A stretch of 64,000 nucleotides of DNA from Alnus glutinosa (lineage: Eukaryota > Streptophyta > Magnoliopsida > Fagales > Betulaceae), in contig NC_084888.1 of NCBI RefSeq assembly GCF_958979055.1, forward strand, positions 34,343,804 through 34,407,803, given 5' to 3'. Both the position numbers and the translations under genes were made by a program. The first letter of the stretch is position 1. Each line of letters begins with the position of its first letter. Under the pieces are notes generated by a model that saw only the letters and a program-made list of their open reading frames with translations, did not search any database and was not told the DNA's origin. Of the stretch, positions 42,197-53,365 are shown piece by piece.

Positions 42197-44155
42197 TTAA
42201 ACATGTTCATCCTTCGGTACTACGCTGGAAACATCAACGAATACACGATTTGAAGTCCCCATACTCTCGGTAACTGTAGCCATCTGTTCTTCGTTTGCTG
42301 CTGCAGTGTCACTAGATGTAGGCTGGTCGATCCTCTTACCCCATAGAACAAAATATAGGCCAATCACAATAATAACCGCTCCAATAATCCTGCAAAAATC
42401 CATATATATATATATATAAAAAAAAATTGACCATATTGTGTTGAATGTATTATATAGTTTTAGGGACAGATTTTATCTAAACTAGGTTGAATTCCTTCGA
42501 TCCAATCTCTGTTAAACTGATATCTGTCTTTAAAGCATGTGATTCTCTAAGGACGGATGTTAGCTTAATAGACTAAATTAAAAGAATTTCTTCAAACCCA
42601 GTTTAGAGAAAAACTAGTGTTCTAATTATGAAGTTTTGGAATCAATGCAAACCTTCCTAAATACATTTCTTCTGCTAATACGAGGGAGCCCACAATTGCA
42701 ACAACGACAGTGCTTAGAGGGCTGAAAGCAGAGAAGAAAACGGGTCCCCTTTCCCTGATTACCACTCCCATGGTATAATAAGCTACACCAGAGAGTACTC
42801 CCTGTAATGGAGACTACGTCTGTGAGTATAAACCCAATAATATATAACAGAAAAGTAGTTGAGGGGAGAATTTCTTACTGCATAAACACTGGCTAGAAAT
42901 TTGGCATCCAAGTGTACGGACCACGCTGCAGCACTGCCCCTCTCAAATGCCAAGGCCACTATGGTGCATTCCACCGTTCCCGTAATGCATATCAAAGCTG
43001 TGAGGGAGAGCTTGGCAGGGTACACTTTCAGTGTAAATGCCTACACAAAAACAAAAAAAAACACCCATTATGTCACACACCTAGTAATATTAGGAGCCGG
43101 AGGCAGGGAGGAAATGGGAATGCTTCCACTAAAGTCAGTGGAGACGGCCCATCTCGCAAGGTTATGCGCAGCTTAATTTGCAATGAAATTAGTTTTCTGG
43201 ATAGACCATTTTGAGATATTACTAGAAAACATTGGATTGAGAAACTAACGTGTAGAATCATGAAGCAAGACCAGAAGAAACTGGACCCGAAGACCAGTAG
43301 AGCACCCTTGAAGACATCTTGCTTATGCGCAGGTCCAGCAGATTGATGATCATGATGGTTTCTTCCGTTTGTCCATGGCAGATTCAGTACAGATCCTTTG
43401 AACAGAGTCATAAACATTGCTCCGCCAACCGCCACTAAGGTCCCAAATATCTTTGCCATGCTGTGCAGTCTCCTAGTATTGACCTGCTCAAGCCTACAAA
43501 AGTACCCCCACACAAAGTAACACATCTCCCACTTCCCCCACTTTATATATATACAGATACATGCATAAAAGGGTTTCTGTGTTAAAACTTACCCGCAAAT
43601 CCAAGCCATTGCAAATGCGAAGGCTGGAAGGGTATTGCACATGGCAGATGTGAAATAGGCATTTGTATACGTCATCCCAATATAATACAGGTTCTGGTCA
43701 AGAACAGGGCTGTATAGCAAAATATATTTATATGTAGACGATTAAAGTAACTTGAGATTGGAATGTTTTATTTTTTGATGAATTGTCTAGATTCTTACTC
43801 AAAGAAGCTCAGCAGTATTACCCTCGCGAAGATGGACAATGTCATCCTTGGCCTTGATGTCCTGTTGGGTGGCATGTAAGTATATTTAGCTTCTTCTTCA
43901 TCTTTTCTATATCATGGAAGATGTAAATTGCAGAGAGAGAGAGAGAGAGAGAGACCTTTCAAAAACAAAGGCGAAAGGAGCAATAACAAGGGAGGCAATG
44001 GCCATCCTGTAGGCTATGAGTACGAAATGGCTCATCCCCCGGTTTAAAGCAAACTTGGCAATAATGGCCATCCCGGCATAGCCAAACTGCAAAAGAATGA
44101 CAGCCAAATATAGCTTCATGCGACAAAATAAGCGAATCAAGAACTCCATAGACAT
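42197..44155 (-). CDS. WAT1-related EamA transporter, copy A (375 aa, seven exons)
   Basis: Exons (minus strand, 5' to 3'): 44155-43956, 43861-43799, 43709-43593, 43493-43250, 43040-42879, 42801-42653, 42389-42197. All introns are GT-AG and the frame is intact for 375 residues. WAT1-related (nodulin MtN21/UMAMIT) proteins have two EamA domains and about ten membrane spans. Seen here are the conserved start (LYLAVILLQFGYAGMAIIAKFALNRGMS), RPRMTLSIFARV, LDQNLYYIGMTYTNA, LHSMAKIFGTLVAVGGAMFMTL, and the C-terminal EEMYLGRIIGAVIIVIGLYFVLWGK. The family moves auxin, amino acids or related metabolites at the tonoplast or plasma membrane; the substrate here is unknown. It is clearly more diverged than copies B and C. 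A TATA box is at 44214-44222. Intron 1 begins with (CT)n straight after the donor. One usual Arg (ICRLE) is Gly here. Confidence 0.93.
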
Positions 44156-44213
44156 TATTACTTTTTGTCTCTCTAGCTCACCTTGAAAAGCTTACAAAAG
44201 AGGATGCCATGGC

Positions 44214-44225
44214 TTATATAAAGAG
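44214..44225 (-). promoter_or_regulatory. TATA box of WAT1 copy A
   Basis: The minus strand reads CTCTTTATATAAGCC, about 60-70 bases upstream of the start codon. Confidence 0.65.
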
Positions 44226-44229
44226 TAGT

Positions 44230-46654
44230 TGAAACTCTTTACCCCACCGATTAATCTTGATACGTTTTCTTTTGAAAGTCCATTGAGTGAACTGAGAACC
44301 ATTCCTCAATGTGGAAAAACTGCTTTTCTTCAAAATCAAACCGCTAGTCTTGCATGCATCAATAGGGAAGCAAACATCAGAATGATCCGATCCCCATGAG
44401 TCATATATGAGAGAGTGTTTTAGCCATTTCATAGAATGCGGCCAATGTACACGTAATTTATGCTACCCTTACTTGTCATACTAGCTTACACCTTTGCATC
44501 ACATCTAGACACGATTGGCATATCCTTGCTAGAGCACTATGGTGTGTCTCGCGGTCACATTATCCAGCTCACATAAGTGGAAATTAGAAAGAGATATGCT
44601 ATATAACCCACCAATATTCCTATGTAAGTTGATGTGGCATGGTGTATTAGCACTTGTTAAAGCCAAAAAAAATAAATAAAAATTCTAATGGTTAATTATG
44701 ACTCTGTCATGTCAACATGTTGAGATAAAAAAGTGTAGTGTATAGAAGCCTCTCACAATTGCATGTCCAATTGCGGGCAGGCAATTACAAGGGATCCTAA
44801 TGCCCTAGTAGTAGCATTTGTCAAGGAAAATTAAGGATCTAAGAATGCCAAATATTTGCAGTATTTTTTATTAGCATTGCATTTTTACTTTTCCATGAGA
44901 TCTCCCTCTATATACATAGTCGAGGAACAACAAAATTGTATACATGCTGTTGAAGCACTTATAGCCTTCACCACTCACCAGCTTATACAAGGTTACTTAT
45001 GCATGGTAGCGGTGGCATTCCTTTGAGGGCTAGCTAGTAGATCATCTTTCATCAATATATATAACTAAAACATACAGACATAATAATGTACAAGAAGTTC
45101 AGAAAGCTTCAAATCACAAACATTAGATTGAACATTTGGTGGATTACACACGCAAGGGACAGTGAGTAGATTGCCATGCAGGCATGACTGGCTTCCATTA
45201 ATGCAGGTTGTACGTGTTTAGTTCCATATTTTTTGTGTCCTGCTTGGGAAGTGCTTGTCTAGCTTGTTGCTTCAATTAATGTCCACTTTGCTTTCCTTCA
45301 TTCCATATTTACTACTAGCAAAGCTGTGATACACATTACTACTATTGAAGGGGAGAGACGATTACAAGGAATTTCCAATTTTCCAATAATTTCATCACGA
45401 TCATCTTTTGAGTAGGGCTGTCAATTTTCGACACAATTCGTGAATTTGACACGACAAGGTTAGAGTTTGGCATAAATAGAATCGGGTCTTAAACGGGTCA
45501 ACCCGTTTACGAAATAAATACAAGTTGAAACTGGTCAAACAAATTAAATGAGTCATGTTTGTCTCAAACGGATTAAACATGTCGCTTTTGGGAGTTTTGA
45601 GTAATGAAAAAAAGAAAAGAGAAAATTGTCAGTTATGGTCGCAGCAGCTGATGGAGATGCTGCAAACTTTGTTCCTCCACCTGCTAACAACACTGTAGAG
45701 GAAGAGGTGGCACGAGAGCAGACGCGATTGGAAGAAAAAGAAGCTGAAATTGCCAATTTGACGGCACGTATGGTTGGTGTGAACAATCAAGGCCAACAAG
45801 TGGCGGGCCAAAGCTCAACACAAGTGGTTGGTCAGACCCAAATAAAAACAATCTGTACCATTTTTTGAGTCAGAGGGATTACGTAAACAAGTTGAAGAGA
45901 TCGAAAAAGCAAAGATAAAAACAATATTGAGTGAGACGGGTTTAGAATTGTTTTGTGAGAGAAAAAGGAAGAAACGTCTGGAGTGTCAAAAGGACCACCC
46001 AACTACGTACTGCAGCTGGAATTGGAGAAAATGAAGTAATTCCCAATGTAGATCGATGGATTACTTGAGAGAATGGATACTCAGAAACTAAGATAAATGA
46101 TGTGTCGTATGGCAGGATAACATTGCCACATATGGGAGATAAATCATGTGACATATATGGACCAGGATCAAGATCGATCTCCTGTAATTAGCTATTCGAA
46201 TTGCAACAAAAGCATAGAGGGCAAGTAGGCCTAAATTGCTCTCTTTGTGACGACTGCCTAGATTGCGTGCCTTTCGGACAATCAATTGCAAAAAATCCTT
46301 ATTCATGGGCAATGATTGTGACAGTATTACTTTTACCTCATACATAACATCGGCAAAATGATGTAATCATAAATTTTGGAGTTATATATTAAACAGTTAT
46401 CTACGTCGGGTCACTTGTATTATTTAAAAGATGGTTATTGATGAAATAAACTAAGTTGGGTATTGTTTTTTATAATATAGTTTATTGTACTTTTAAGGTC
46501 AACACTCCCTCGAAATAGCTATCGAAAGTCACAACTTTCTTGAAGGAGTCAATATATTGTTTCCTTAGTTTTGTTACTAGTTGATTCACATCACAGGATC
46601 CCCGTAATAAACTACTCTTCAAGCTACACCAGCTATGTGAGATTCCTGAAGGGA
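44230..46654. other. Spacer between WAT1 copies A and B
   Basis: AT-rich; the 45410-45590 part is an old dispersed repeat ('agggctgtcaattttcgacac...', 'cgggtcaacccg'). See the gag-like fragment at 45635. No other gene was recognised. Confidence 0.5.
45635..45868 (+). pseudogene. Possible retrotransposon gag N-terminal fragment
   Basis: A 78-codon frame starts MVAAADGDAANFVPPP and has an acidic/basic coiled-coil segment (EEEVAREQTRLEEKEAEIANL). Such leaders are common at the start of plant Gypsy gag proteins. The frame ends abruptly, and the following 250 bases keep only scraps of open frame. No LTR was found nearby. Confidence 0.35.
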
Positions 46655-47044
46655 TCTATTGTGGCAGCACGTCAAATATGATCTGTCAAAATGCAATTTG
46701 CACAAAGTTAATTTTTTAAATTGATTTTTCAAAAGGATGCGGTGGACAGATTGTGGCTAGGGTTTTTTTCCCTCGAATTTTGCTAAGTTTTTGTGAGGTT
46801 TGAAGAGTATTCTTGTCATATTTTGTTATTCGGGTTAGAGTTTTTAGCAAAGCTGCAGCCTACATAAAGGTATGTTTTTCAGTTTTTGACTTCTTACTAT
46901 AAGTTATCAATTATCAATTGCCTTTCCAATAAATTTTTTTCAAGAGAATTCCTAAGTTATATATATAGTTGATCCAGATTTTGTTAAGTTAATGTTACTT
47001 TTTTAAAATTAAAAAAATAATAAAAATAATAAAAATAAAATTCA

Positions 47045-47350
47045 CAAAATAGCGTAAGGGCGCGACCAATTGTGGCTATTCTACTTGGGCGTTGCCATAG
47101 TAGTATCTACTCGCTGAGAATTGCTCAGGAGGGGCTTAGACGGCGAAGAATCGCATGCATTCCCTTAAGGCCATTTGAGTCATATAGCTTGACCCAACCT
47201 CACCAGAGCATCAATAGAACCCAAGATAACTAACATTAATCAAGATAAATGATTTCTATTGTGAGATTCAAACTCACTCCCTAATGCTTATCAAACCTCA
47301 TGAAATTTTTTTTGAGACCACCGAACCACTGTCACTGGTGGTGAAGTTAG
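47045..47350 (-). mobile_element. tRNA-like SINE, copy in block B
   Basis: On the minus strand, box-A-like (GTGGTTCGGTGGTCTC) and box-B-like (GAGTTTGAATCTCAC) sequences are about 45 bases apart, followed by a body ending ...CGCCCTTACGC and an A/T-rich end. It is present at the equivalent place in block C (about 57110-57420), so it predates the duplication. Ends are approximate. Confidence 0.55.
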
Positions 47351-47711
47351 TGTTACTTAGCTCATATCCTTATATATACCTTCCATTGCGTTAGATATGA
47401 CACAAGATACTATGCTGCGCCACATAATTTTGTGTAAGAAACAAGCATGAAAGATGTTGAGAAGTTCTGTTTTGGTTGCTTGACCAAGAACAGAGTAGTT
47501 GTTCTTATATTTATAACCATAGGAGCTAAGAACTCTTTACAATGAGTGCAGAAACTAAAGAAACACAAGAGGAAATTAAAGTTTTTACATATTGTGATCG
47601 ATACACGTAAATACAAAGAAAGAAAGTGAGATCGAAAACTTAAAGCTGGTAATCTTTCACACAAAACATGGGTATCTGTGTCAGCATGAAACATGGAGGG
47701 AAGGGCTGCTG

Positions 47712-50710
47712 TTATGCTCTCTCATTCATAGGAGACAAAGTATGGGCACTTGGTAGAACCTCATCGCTGTTGGACTTGGTAAGGTACTGATCATCCTTGC
47801 TCTTGCCCCACAAAACCAGATATAGGCCAACTACAATGATAACCGCTCCAATAACCCTGATAATATATACTTCAGTTATTCTCATGACTCCAAAACTTTT
47901 TCTTACAATTTTCCTTTAATTAAGAAAAAGAATGATCAAGATATATAATTCAAAGAAATAAATATTAATTATATTGTTAAGAAAATTAAATTATCTGTGG
48001 GTGTAGAAGTTGTAGAGAGAATTGAAGCTAGGTTGAATGCGCACATTCCCAAGTACATGTTCTCGTTGAGCATGAAGGAGGCCATGATTGCAACCAGAAT
48101 CATGGTTAGGGGTCTAAAAGCAGTAACGAAAACAGGTCCCCTATCCTTCATTATCACTCCTTGAAGGTAATAAGTTATCCCTGTAGATATTACGCCCTGC
48201 ACATATAAAACTTCACTTTTGAGTTTCTAATGTAATTCTAAGACTAGTTATATAGCCCCACAACATGCTTAATTATAGTGTTAATTAATATACTTAATTA
48301 ATTAATTAGTATTAAAATTATACTACTATCTTGAAAGTCACCAGTATCAATTTGAAAGTGACTACAGGAGCCCAGTAAGAGAGCTATTGTACTTGTTTTG
48401 CTTGCTGGAAAAGGTCTTCTTTGAGGCACGCAGCTTTGGATCCCCAAGAACTCTTCTCTTGCTTATGTGGAGATTATAAACGTGGCGAAATAGGATTGGA
48501 CCACTAGGTTTTTTTTTTTTATTTGTTTTTTTACACGTGGCAAATGGCCAACAACTAAGATAAGTAGACAGAATGATTGATTTTATACTATGATCGAGAA
48601 AGCCCAAAGATTAATTTTATTACTTTTGAAAACCTAAGAACGGATTCAATATACACCAAAAACACAAGAAGTGATTCTCTTACTTATGTGGAGATAATAC
48701 ATGTGGCGAAATAGGATTGAACCACTTTGCTTTGCTTTTTTTTTTTTTTTTAACTTGTGGCAAATGGCCCACTAACATAAGTAGACATTGTAACAGAATG
48801 ATTGATTTTATACTGTGAGAAAGTTCAAAGATTAATTTTATCACTTTTGAAAACCTAAGAACTTATTCAATATTCACCAAAAACAGAAGAACTAATTCTC
48901 TTGCTTATGTGGAGATTATACACGTGGCGAAATAGCATTGGACCACTTGGCTTCTTTTTTTTTTCTTTTTTTTTTCTTTTTTTTTTCACTCGTGGCAAAT
49001 GGCCCACTAACATAAGTAGACAAAATGATTGATTTTATATTATGAGAAAGCTCAAAAATTAATTTTATCACTTTTGAAAACCCGAGAACTGATTCAATAT
49101 ACACTAAAAACACAAGGACCAATTTTATATTTAACCTTAAAATTTATCGTCATAATTCTTGTGAACTTTACTAATTTATCATCATAATTAATATTACTTA
49201 AATTGTCCGGTATGTACACCTTTGCGATGATCAATCGTGAAGGCCTTGCGACCCACTCCTCTCATAGGTCGCATAGACGGCCTTCACGAGGGGATCGTAG
49301 GACCTCTGCAACCTCCAATACCCTTCTTGGAGTTTGCAGAAACTAACTTCATAAACGTGCAAAACCGGCCTGTATAGTTTTATACCAAAAAAACAAAACA
49401 AAACAAAAAAGAAAGTACAACTAAATTTCGAAATCCTTACACCGTATACAGCAGCTAAGAGCATGGCATCCAAGTGTATCGCCCAGGCCTTCGGGTTGCC
49501 CCATTCCATGACAAGTGCCAGTATACTGTTTTGGACTGTGCCCATCAAGCATATCCAAAGAGTTAGGGAAAGCTCTGCAGGGTATGATTTCAGCGTAATT
49601 GCCTACAAAGGAGCATCTACGTCTTATTAACCAAGGTGCATAATTTAGAACGAAATGATTTAATGTTATCGTTATATCCGTAAAAATGATGCCACGTAAC
49701 AAATACGTTGTCACGTCATTCAAAAAATTGAATGCTTATTCGAGTGCACTTACTTGAAGAATGATGAAAGCAGACCAGCAAACACAACCTGCTAAGATCA
49801 TGAGAGCACCCTTGATGGGATCTTGCTGATTTGCTGGACCCCTAGATTCCTGTTGGCCATTCCCATTTGTCCATGGCAAATTCAACATGGCTCCTTTAAC
49901 AAGAGTCATAACCATTGCTCCCCCTAGCGCGACTATAGTCCCCAGTACCTTTGCCTGGCTATGTAGTCTTCTAGACACCTTCTCAAGCCTACAAAAGCAC
50001 TCACAAATTAAATCTGAAGCACCCCACAATGTGACATCGTTTCAACAGTAAAACGACACTAACAAAAACATCAATAAATTGTCTTTTTTTGTAATATATT
50101 AAGCATATATACATGTACGCAAGCAATAACTACTGAGTTACCTACAAATCCAAGCCATTAAAAATGCCATGGCTGGAAGAACATTGCACAAGGCAGCTGT
50201 AAAAGTTGCTGTTGTATACGTCATCCCAGTATAGTACAAGTTCTGGTCAATTACAGGCCTGAATAGGAGAAAATAAAAGCTAATTAAATGTTTGTTTGAA
50301 GCTTAAGACGAAAAGCTGTTTGCTTAATGGTGAAGATTCTTACTCCAATAAGCTGAGCAACACAATCTTAGCAAAGAGAGAGAAGGTCAACTTTGGCCTT
50401 ATTTTCCTGTTAAAGAGTAGTAAATCAACGTATAACATCGATCAAAGCCAAGAACTCATGACACATGCACGTATAAACAATAAGAAGGGGAGAGAGAGAG
50501 AGAGAGAGACCTATCAAAGACATGAGCGAAAGGAGCAATGACAGCAGTGGCAACAGCATACCGGTAGACTATCAATACATGTTGGCTCATCCCCTGGTCC
50601 AGAGTAAACTTACAAATTATGGTCATCCCTGCGGAACCAATCTGCAAAACAATGACTACAAAAAATGGCTTCACCCAGTTATACAATTGAGCCACGGACT
50701 CCATAGACAT
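47712..50710 (-). CDS. WAT1-related EamA transporter, copy B (357 aa, seven exons)
   Basis: Exons (minus strand, 5' to 3'): 50710-50511, 50406-50344, 50258-50142, 49988-49754, 49602-49441, 48196-48045, 47856-47712. All junctions keep frame, giving 357 residues. The protein starts MSMESVAQLYNWVKPFFVVIVLQIGSAG-type, has RPKLTFSLFAK, LEPVIDQNLYYTG, LHSQAKVLGTIVALGGAMVMTLVKG, and ends LYLVLWGKSKDDQ. Two EamA domains and about ten membrane spans are expected for the family. The substrate is unknown. Exon 6 ends in T (GGAAT|GTGCGC) where AG|GT is usual, changing the common Arg of YLGR to Met but leaving a GT donor; copy C shares this. Intron 5 is long (about 1.24 kb) and holds three tandem repeats of about 220 bases. 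It is near-identical to copy C and more distant from copy A. Confidence 0.93.
48449..49112. repeat. Three tandem repeats (about 220 bp) in WAT1-B intron 5
   Basis: Each unit begins near CTTATGTGGAGAT(T/A)AT, followed by (C/A)ACGTGGCGAAATAG, a T run, GTGGCAAATGGCC, and AATGATTGATTTTATA...CACTTTTGAAAACC. Units start at about 48450, 48672 and 48892. Copy C has only two units. Confidence 0.8.
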
Positions 50711-50767
50711 GTTACGTTTGATTCTAGCTCCTTTCTCTCAATTGCATGCGCACAGCGCGCTTCTGAA

Positions 50768-50777
50768 CTTTATATAG
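50768..50777 (-). promoter_or_regulatory. TATA box of WAT1 copy B
   Basis: The minus strand reads CTATATAAAG about 60 bases upstream of the start codon; identical in copy C (60598-60607). Confidence 0.65.
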
Positions 50778-50907
50778 ATGAGTTTCTTTTTTTTCTTTTT
50801 TGGTTCATTTTCTCAGTCTCAACCGGGGGGGTAATAGGCTATGCCCCCCCCCCCCCCCCCCCAACTCTTAAGAAAGAAAAAAAAAATTAAAAAAAAAAAT
50901 TTATAAT

Positions 50908-50940
<33 letters not shown>

Positions 50941-51663
50941 CTATTAGCCCATAGCAAAAAACCTTTTTGCCCTTCGCTTTTATAATTTTTTTAACTAGTT
51001 TCATCTCATCTGGAACGATAGCTTCATTATCAAAACTTCTTCCTTTAGTATTTCGTGGGTAGCAAGGGACATATTTTAAAAAGGTAACAATGAAATTTAG
51101 AAGCTAGCTTTGCCAAGTTGCAGAGGTTTTGTTCAAAGTAAATGAAAGGAGTTTAATAAAGCGGTGCATTGAAAGAGGGCAGGTGTGGACTCGAAAAGTC
51201 ACATGTTTGGCAAAACTTGATTTTCTAAAGATGCATGACAAAGATAACGTAAAATGGATATTCATTTCAATATAGTTAGATAGCATTAGAAAAGTTTAGA
51301 AGATATGCATTTCATTTGTTTTGTGTTATGTTTAGCAGAATATGTTTTGTGTATAATATAATATGTTTTATATAGCAGTTAGTGGGCTATGGTGTTAGTT
51401 ATAGTGAGATGTTTTAACAAAAGGAACAAGAAAATGTTATCTTTAAGATCCATGTTATCCAGGTAAAGTATTGCGAGAACGTCGAGAATCACACAATTCA
51501 TCCACCTGAAATTTCTCAGTTTTAGTACAGAAATTGAAACTTTTTTTTTTAGCAGTTGTCTCTATTTTTTTTTTTAAAAAAAATTTCTTTTCAATTTTGC
51601 TTATTGATTTTTAATTTGAAGAGAATAATAAAAATATAAAATATGGGTTAGGCTTTATATATA

Positions 51664-52327
51664 GGGATAATTGCACCGTTGGTCCATGTGGTATACTATA
51701 ATTATTTTTCATTCCCTATGGTTTAAAAAGTTCATGAGAGGTCCTTGTGGTTAGCAATAATTACAAATAGATCCCTACAGTCAAATTCTGTTAAAAAATT
51801 TAACAGATTCCGTCAAATGCCACGTCATTGCCATGTGTCTCCAATAAGATGGCGACACGTGTCCATTTTAATAAAAAAAAATAAATTTATTAAAAAATAA
51901 ATAAATAAACTTATTTTTTTAAAAAAAAAAAAACAAAAAAAAAAGGGGGGGGGGGGCAAGGGGTGGCACGCAGCCACCCCCAGAGGTGGCCGGGGGTGGC
52001 GCCCGGCCACTGCTTGCCTCCTTTTTTCTTTTTTTCTTTTTTTCTTGTTTTCTTTTTTTGTTTTTTTTTTTTAAAAAAATAAGTTTATTTATTTATTTTT
52101 TAATAAATTTATTTTTTTTATTAAAATGGACACGTGTCGCCATCTTATTGGTGACACGTGGCGCTGACATGACATTTGACGTAATCTATTAAAATTTTTA
52201 ACAGAATTTGACTATAGGGATCGATTTGTAATTATTGCTAACCACAAGGACTTCTCATGAACTTTTTAAACCATAGGAAGTGAAAAATAATTATGACATA
52301 CCACATAGACCAACGGTTCAATTATCC
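51664..52327. mobile_element. 664-bp Mutator-type MITE, copy 2, inserted in block B
   Basis: The ends GGGATAATTGCACCGTTGGTC and the complement of the right end (GGATAATTGAACCGTTGGTC) are inverted. The arms extend about 195 bases (51664-51860 and 52135-52327) and match the element at 21034-21632. The flank is TATATATA-rich, so the target duplication is blurred. Block C has the uninterrupted sequence (ggctttatatatatatac at about 61531-61552), i.e. an empty site. Confidence 0.9.
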
Positions 52328-52826
52328 ATATATATATATATATATATACTTTAACCCCTACTTAAATAAATAAATAAAAAATTTATTTGGCCCCCTCATT
52401 CAAATGTGTGTCTCCGTACCTGGTCTCAACAGTCTTCCTTTTAGAGTCTGGGACCCATGATGAGTAAATTGAAATAGAACACCAGCAATATTTTCGAAAT
52501 ACAATATATTAAGCACTATATATTATATTATTGCTGACGAAGGAGGCCAGACAGAGAGTCAGCCCACCAAGGAAACATGGCCAAAATGCGGGCCGGTGGG
52601 ATTTGCTTTAACGGAATTATAAGTTTATTTTTTTAATACTGTTTCCTTCAAGAAAACCACGTTTTCCATGCGCGTGTGCGTAGGTTTAATTTATTAGTGA
52701 AGAACCAAATTTACATTATGTCGCTCCTGCCTCCACCTTAAAAGAACATAACTATATATTTAAAGTTTAGTCCCTTATATAGTACATACGCTTAGGATTA
52801 AAGTTTATGGCTATATATAGTATATA

Positions 52827-53031
52827 CAGTGGCGGACCCAGGCTTGTAAAAATAGAGGGGCCAAATCGAAAAAAAAAAAATTTGAGGGGACAAAACTAAA
52901 AAAATTAAAAAATTAAGGGGTAAAATTTTTAATTTTTAATTTTTTTTTTGTGAAAAAAAAAATATTTTAGGGGAAAATTTTGGGGCTTGGGGGGGCCAGG
53001 GCCCCCTAGCCCTAATGTAGGACCGCCCCTG
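52827..53031. mobile_element. 205-bp hAT-type MITE with 8-bp target duplication
   Basis: Perfect flanking repeats AGTATATA lie at 52819-52826 and 53032-53039. Ends CAGTGGCGGACCCA and (complement of right end) CAGGGGCGGTCCTA are imperfect inverted repeats of the CAGxGGCGG type seen in hAT elements. The interior is A/T homopolymer-rich without coding capacity. Confidence 0.88.
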
Positions 53032-53306
53032 AGTATATACACTTAGGGTTAGGATTTATAGCTATATATAGTACATACACTTAGTGTAATGTCCTAAAAA
53101 ATATTTAATAAATTTATTAGGATAAAAATAAAAATAAGTTTATTTGGTGTGTTAAAATAAAACAAAATGATTCTATAGATTTGAGATTGGTAGCCAAAAA
53201 ATAAAATAAAATGCAAGGAAACATTTTTAAAGTCCGAAAAGGATTAGGAATTACAAAAAAAAGAAAAAAAAAAGAAAAGAAGTAAAATAATTAAATAATT
53301 AAAAAA

Positions 53307-53308
<2 letters not shown>

Positions 53309-53360
<52 letters not shown>
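53309..53360. repeat. (AT)n microsatellite
   Basis: About 25 AT units. Confidence 0.95.

Positions 53361-53365
<5 letters not shown>

Larger units (their letters stand above)
46655..52756. repeat. Duplicated block, copy B (contains WAT1-B)
   Basis: From 'tctattgtggcagcacgtcaaatatg' to 'cgctcctgcctccacctta', this block matches 56779-62025 almost base for base. It is longer because it holds a 664-bp MITE (51664-52327) and one extra intron repeat. It carries the whole WAT1-B gene with its promoter and a downstream SINE-like sequence. Confidence 0.93.

Noticed and set aside
49421..49723. 100-codon minus-strand frame in WAT1-B (and its match at 59247-59549)
   Set aside because: It reads the antiparallel-phase frame over exon 5 and intron 4. 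The real exon 5 frame gives the EamA sequence AITLKSYPAELSLTLW.
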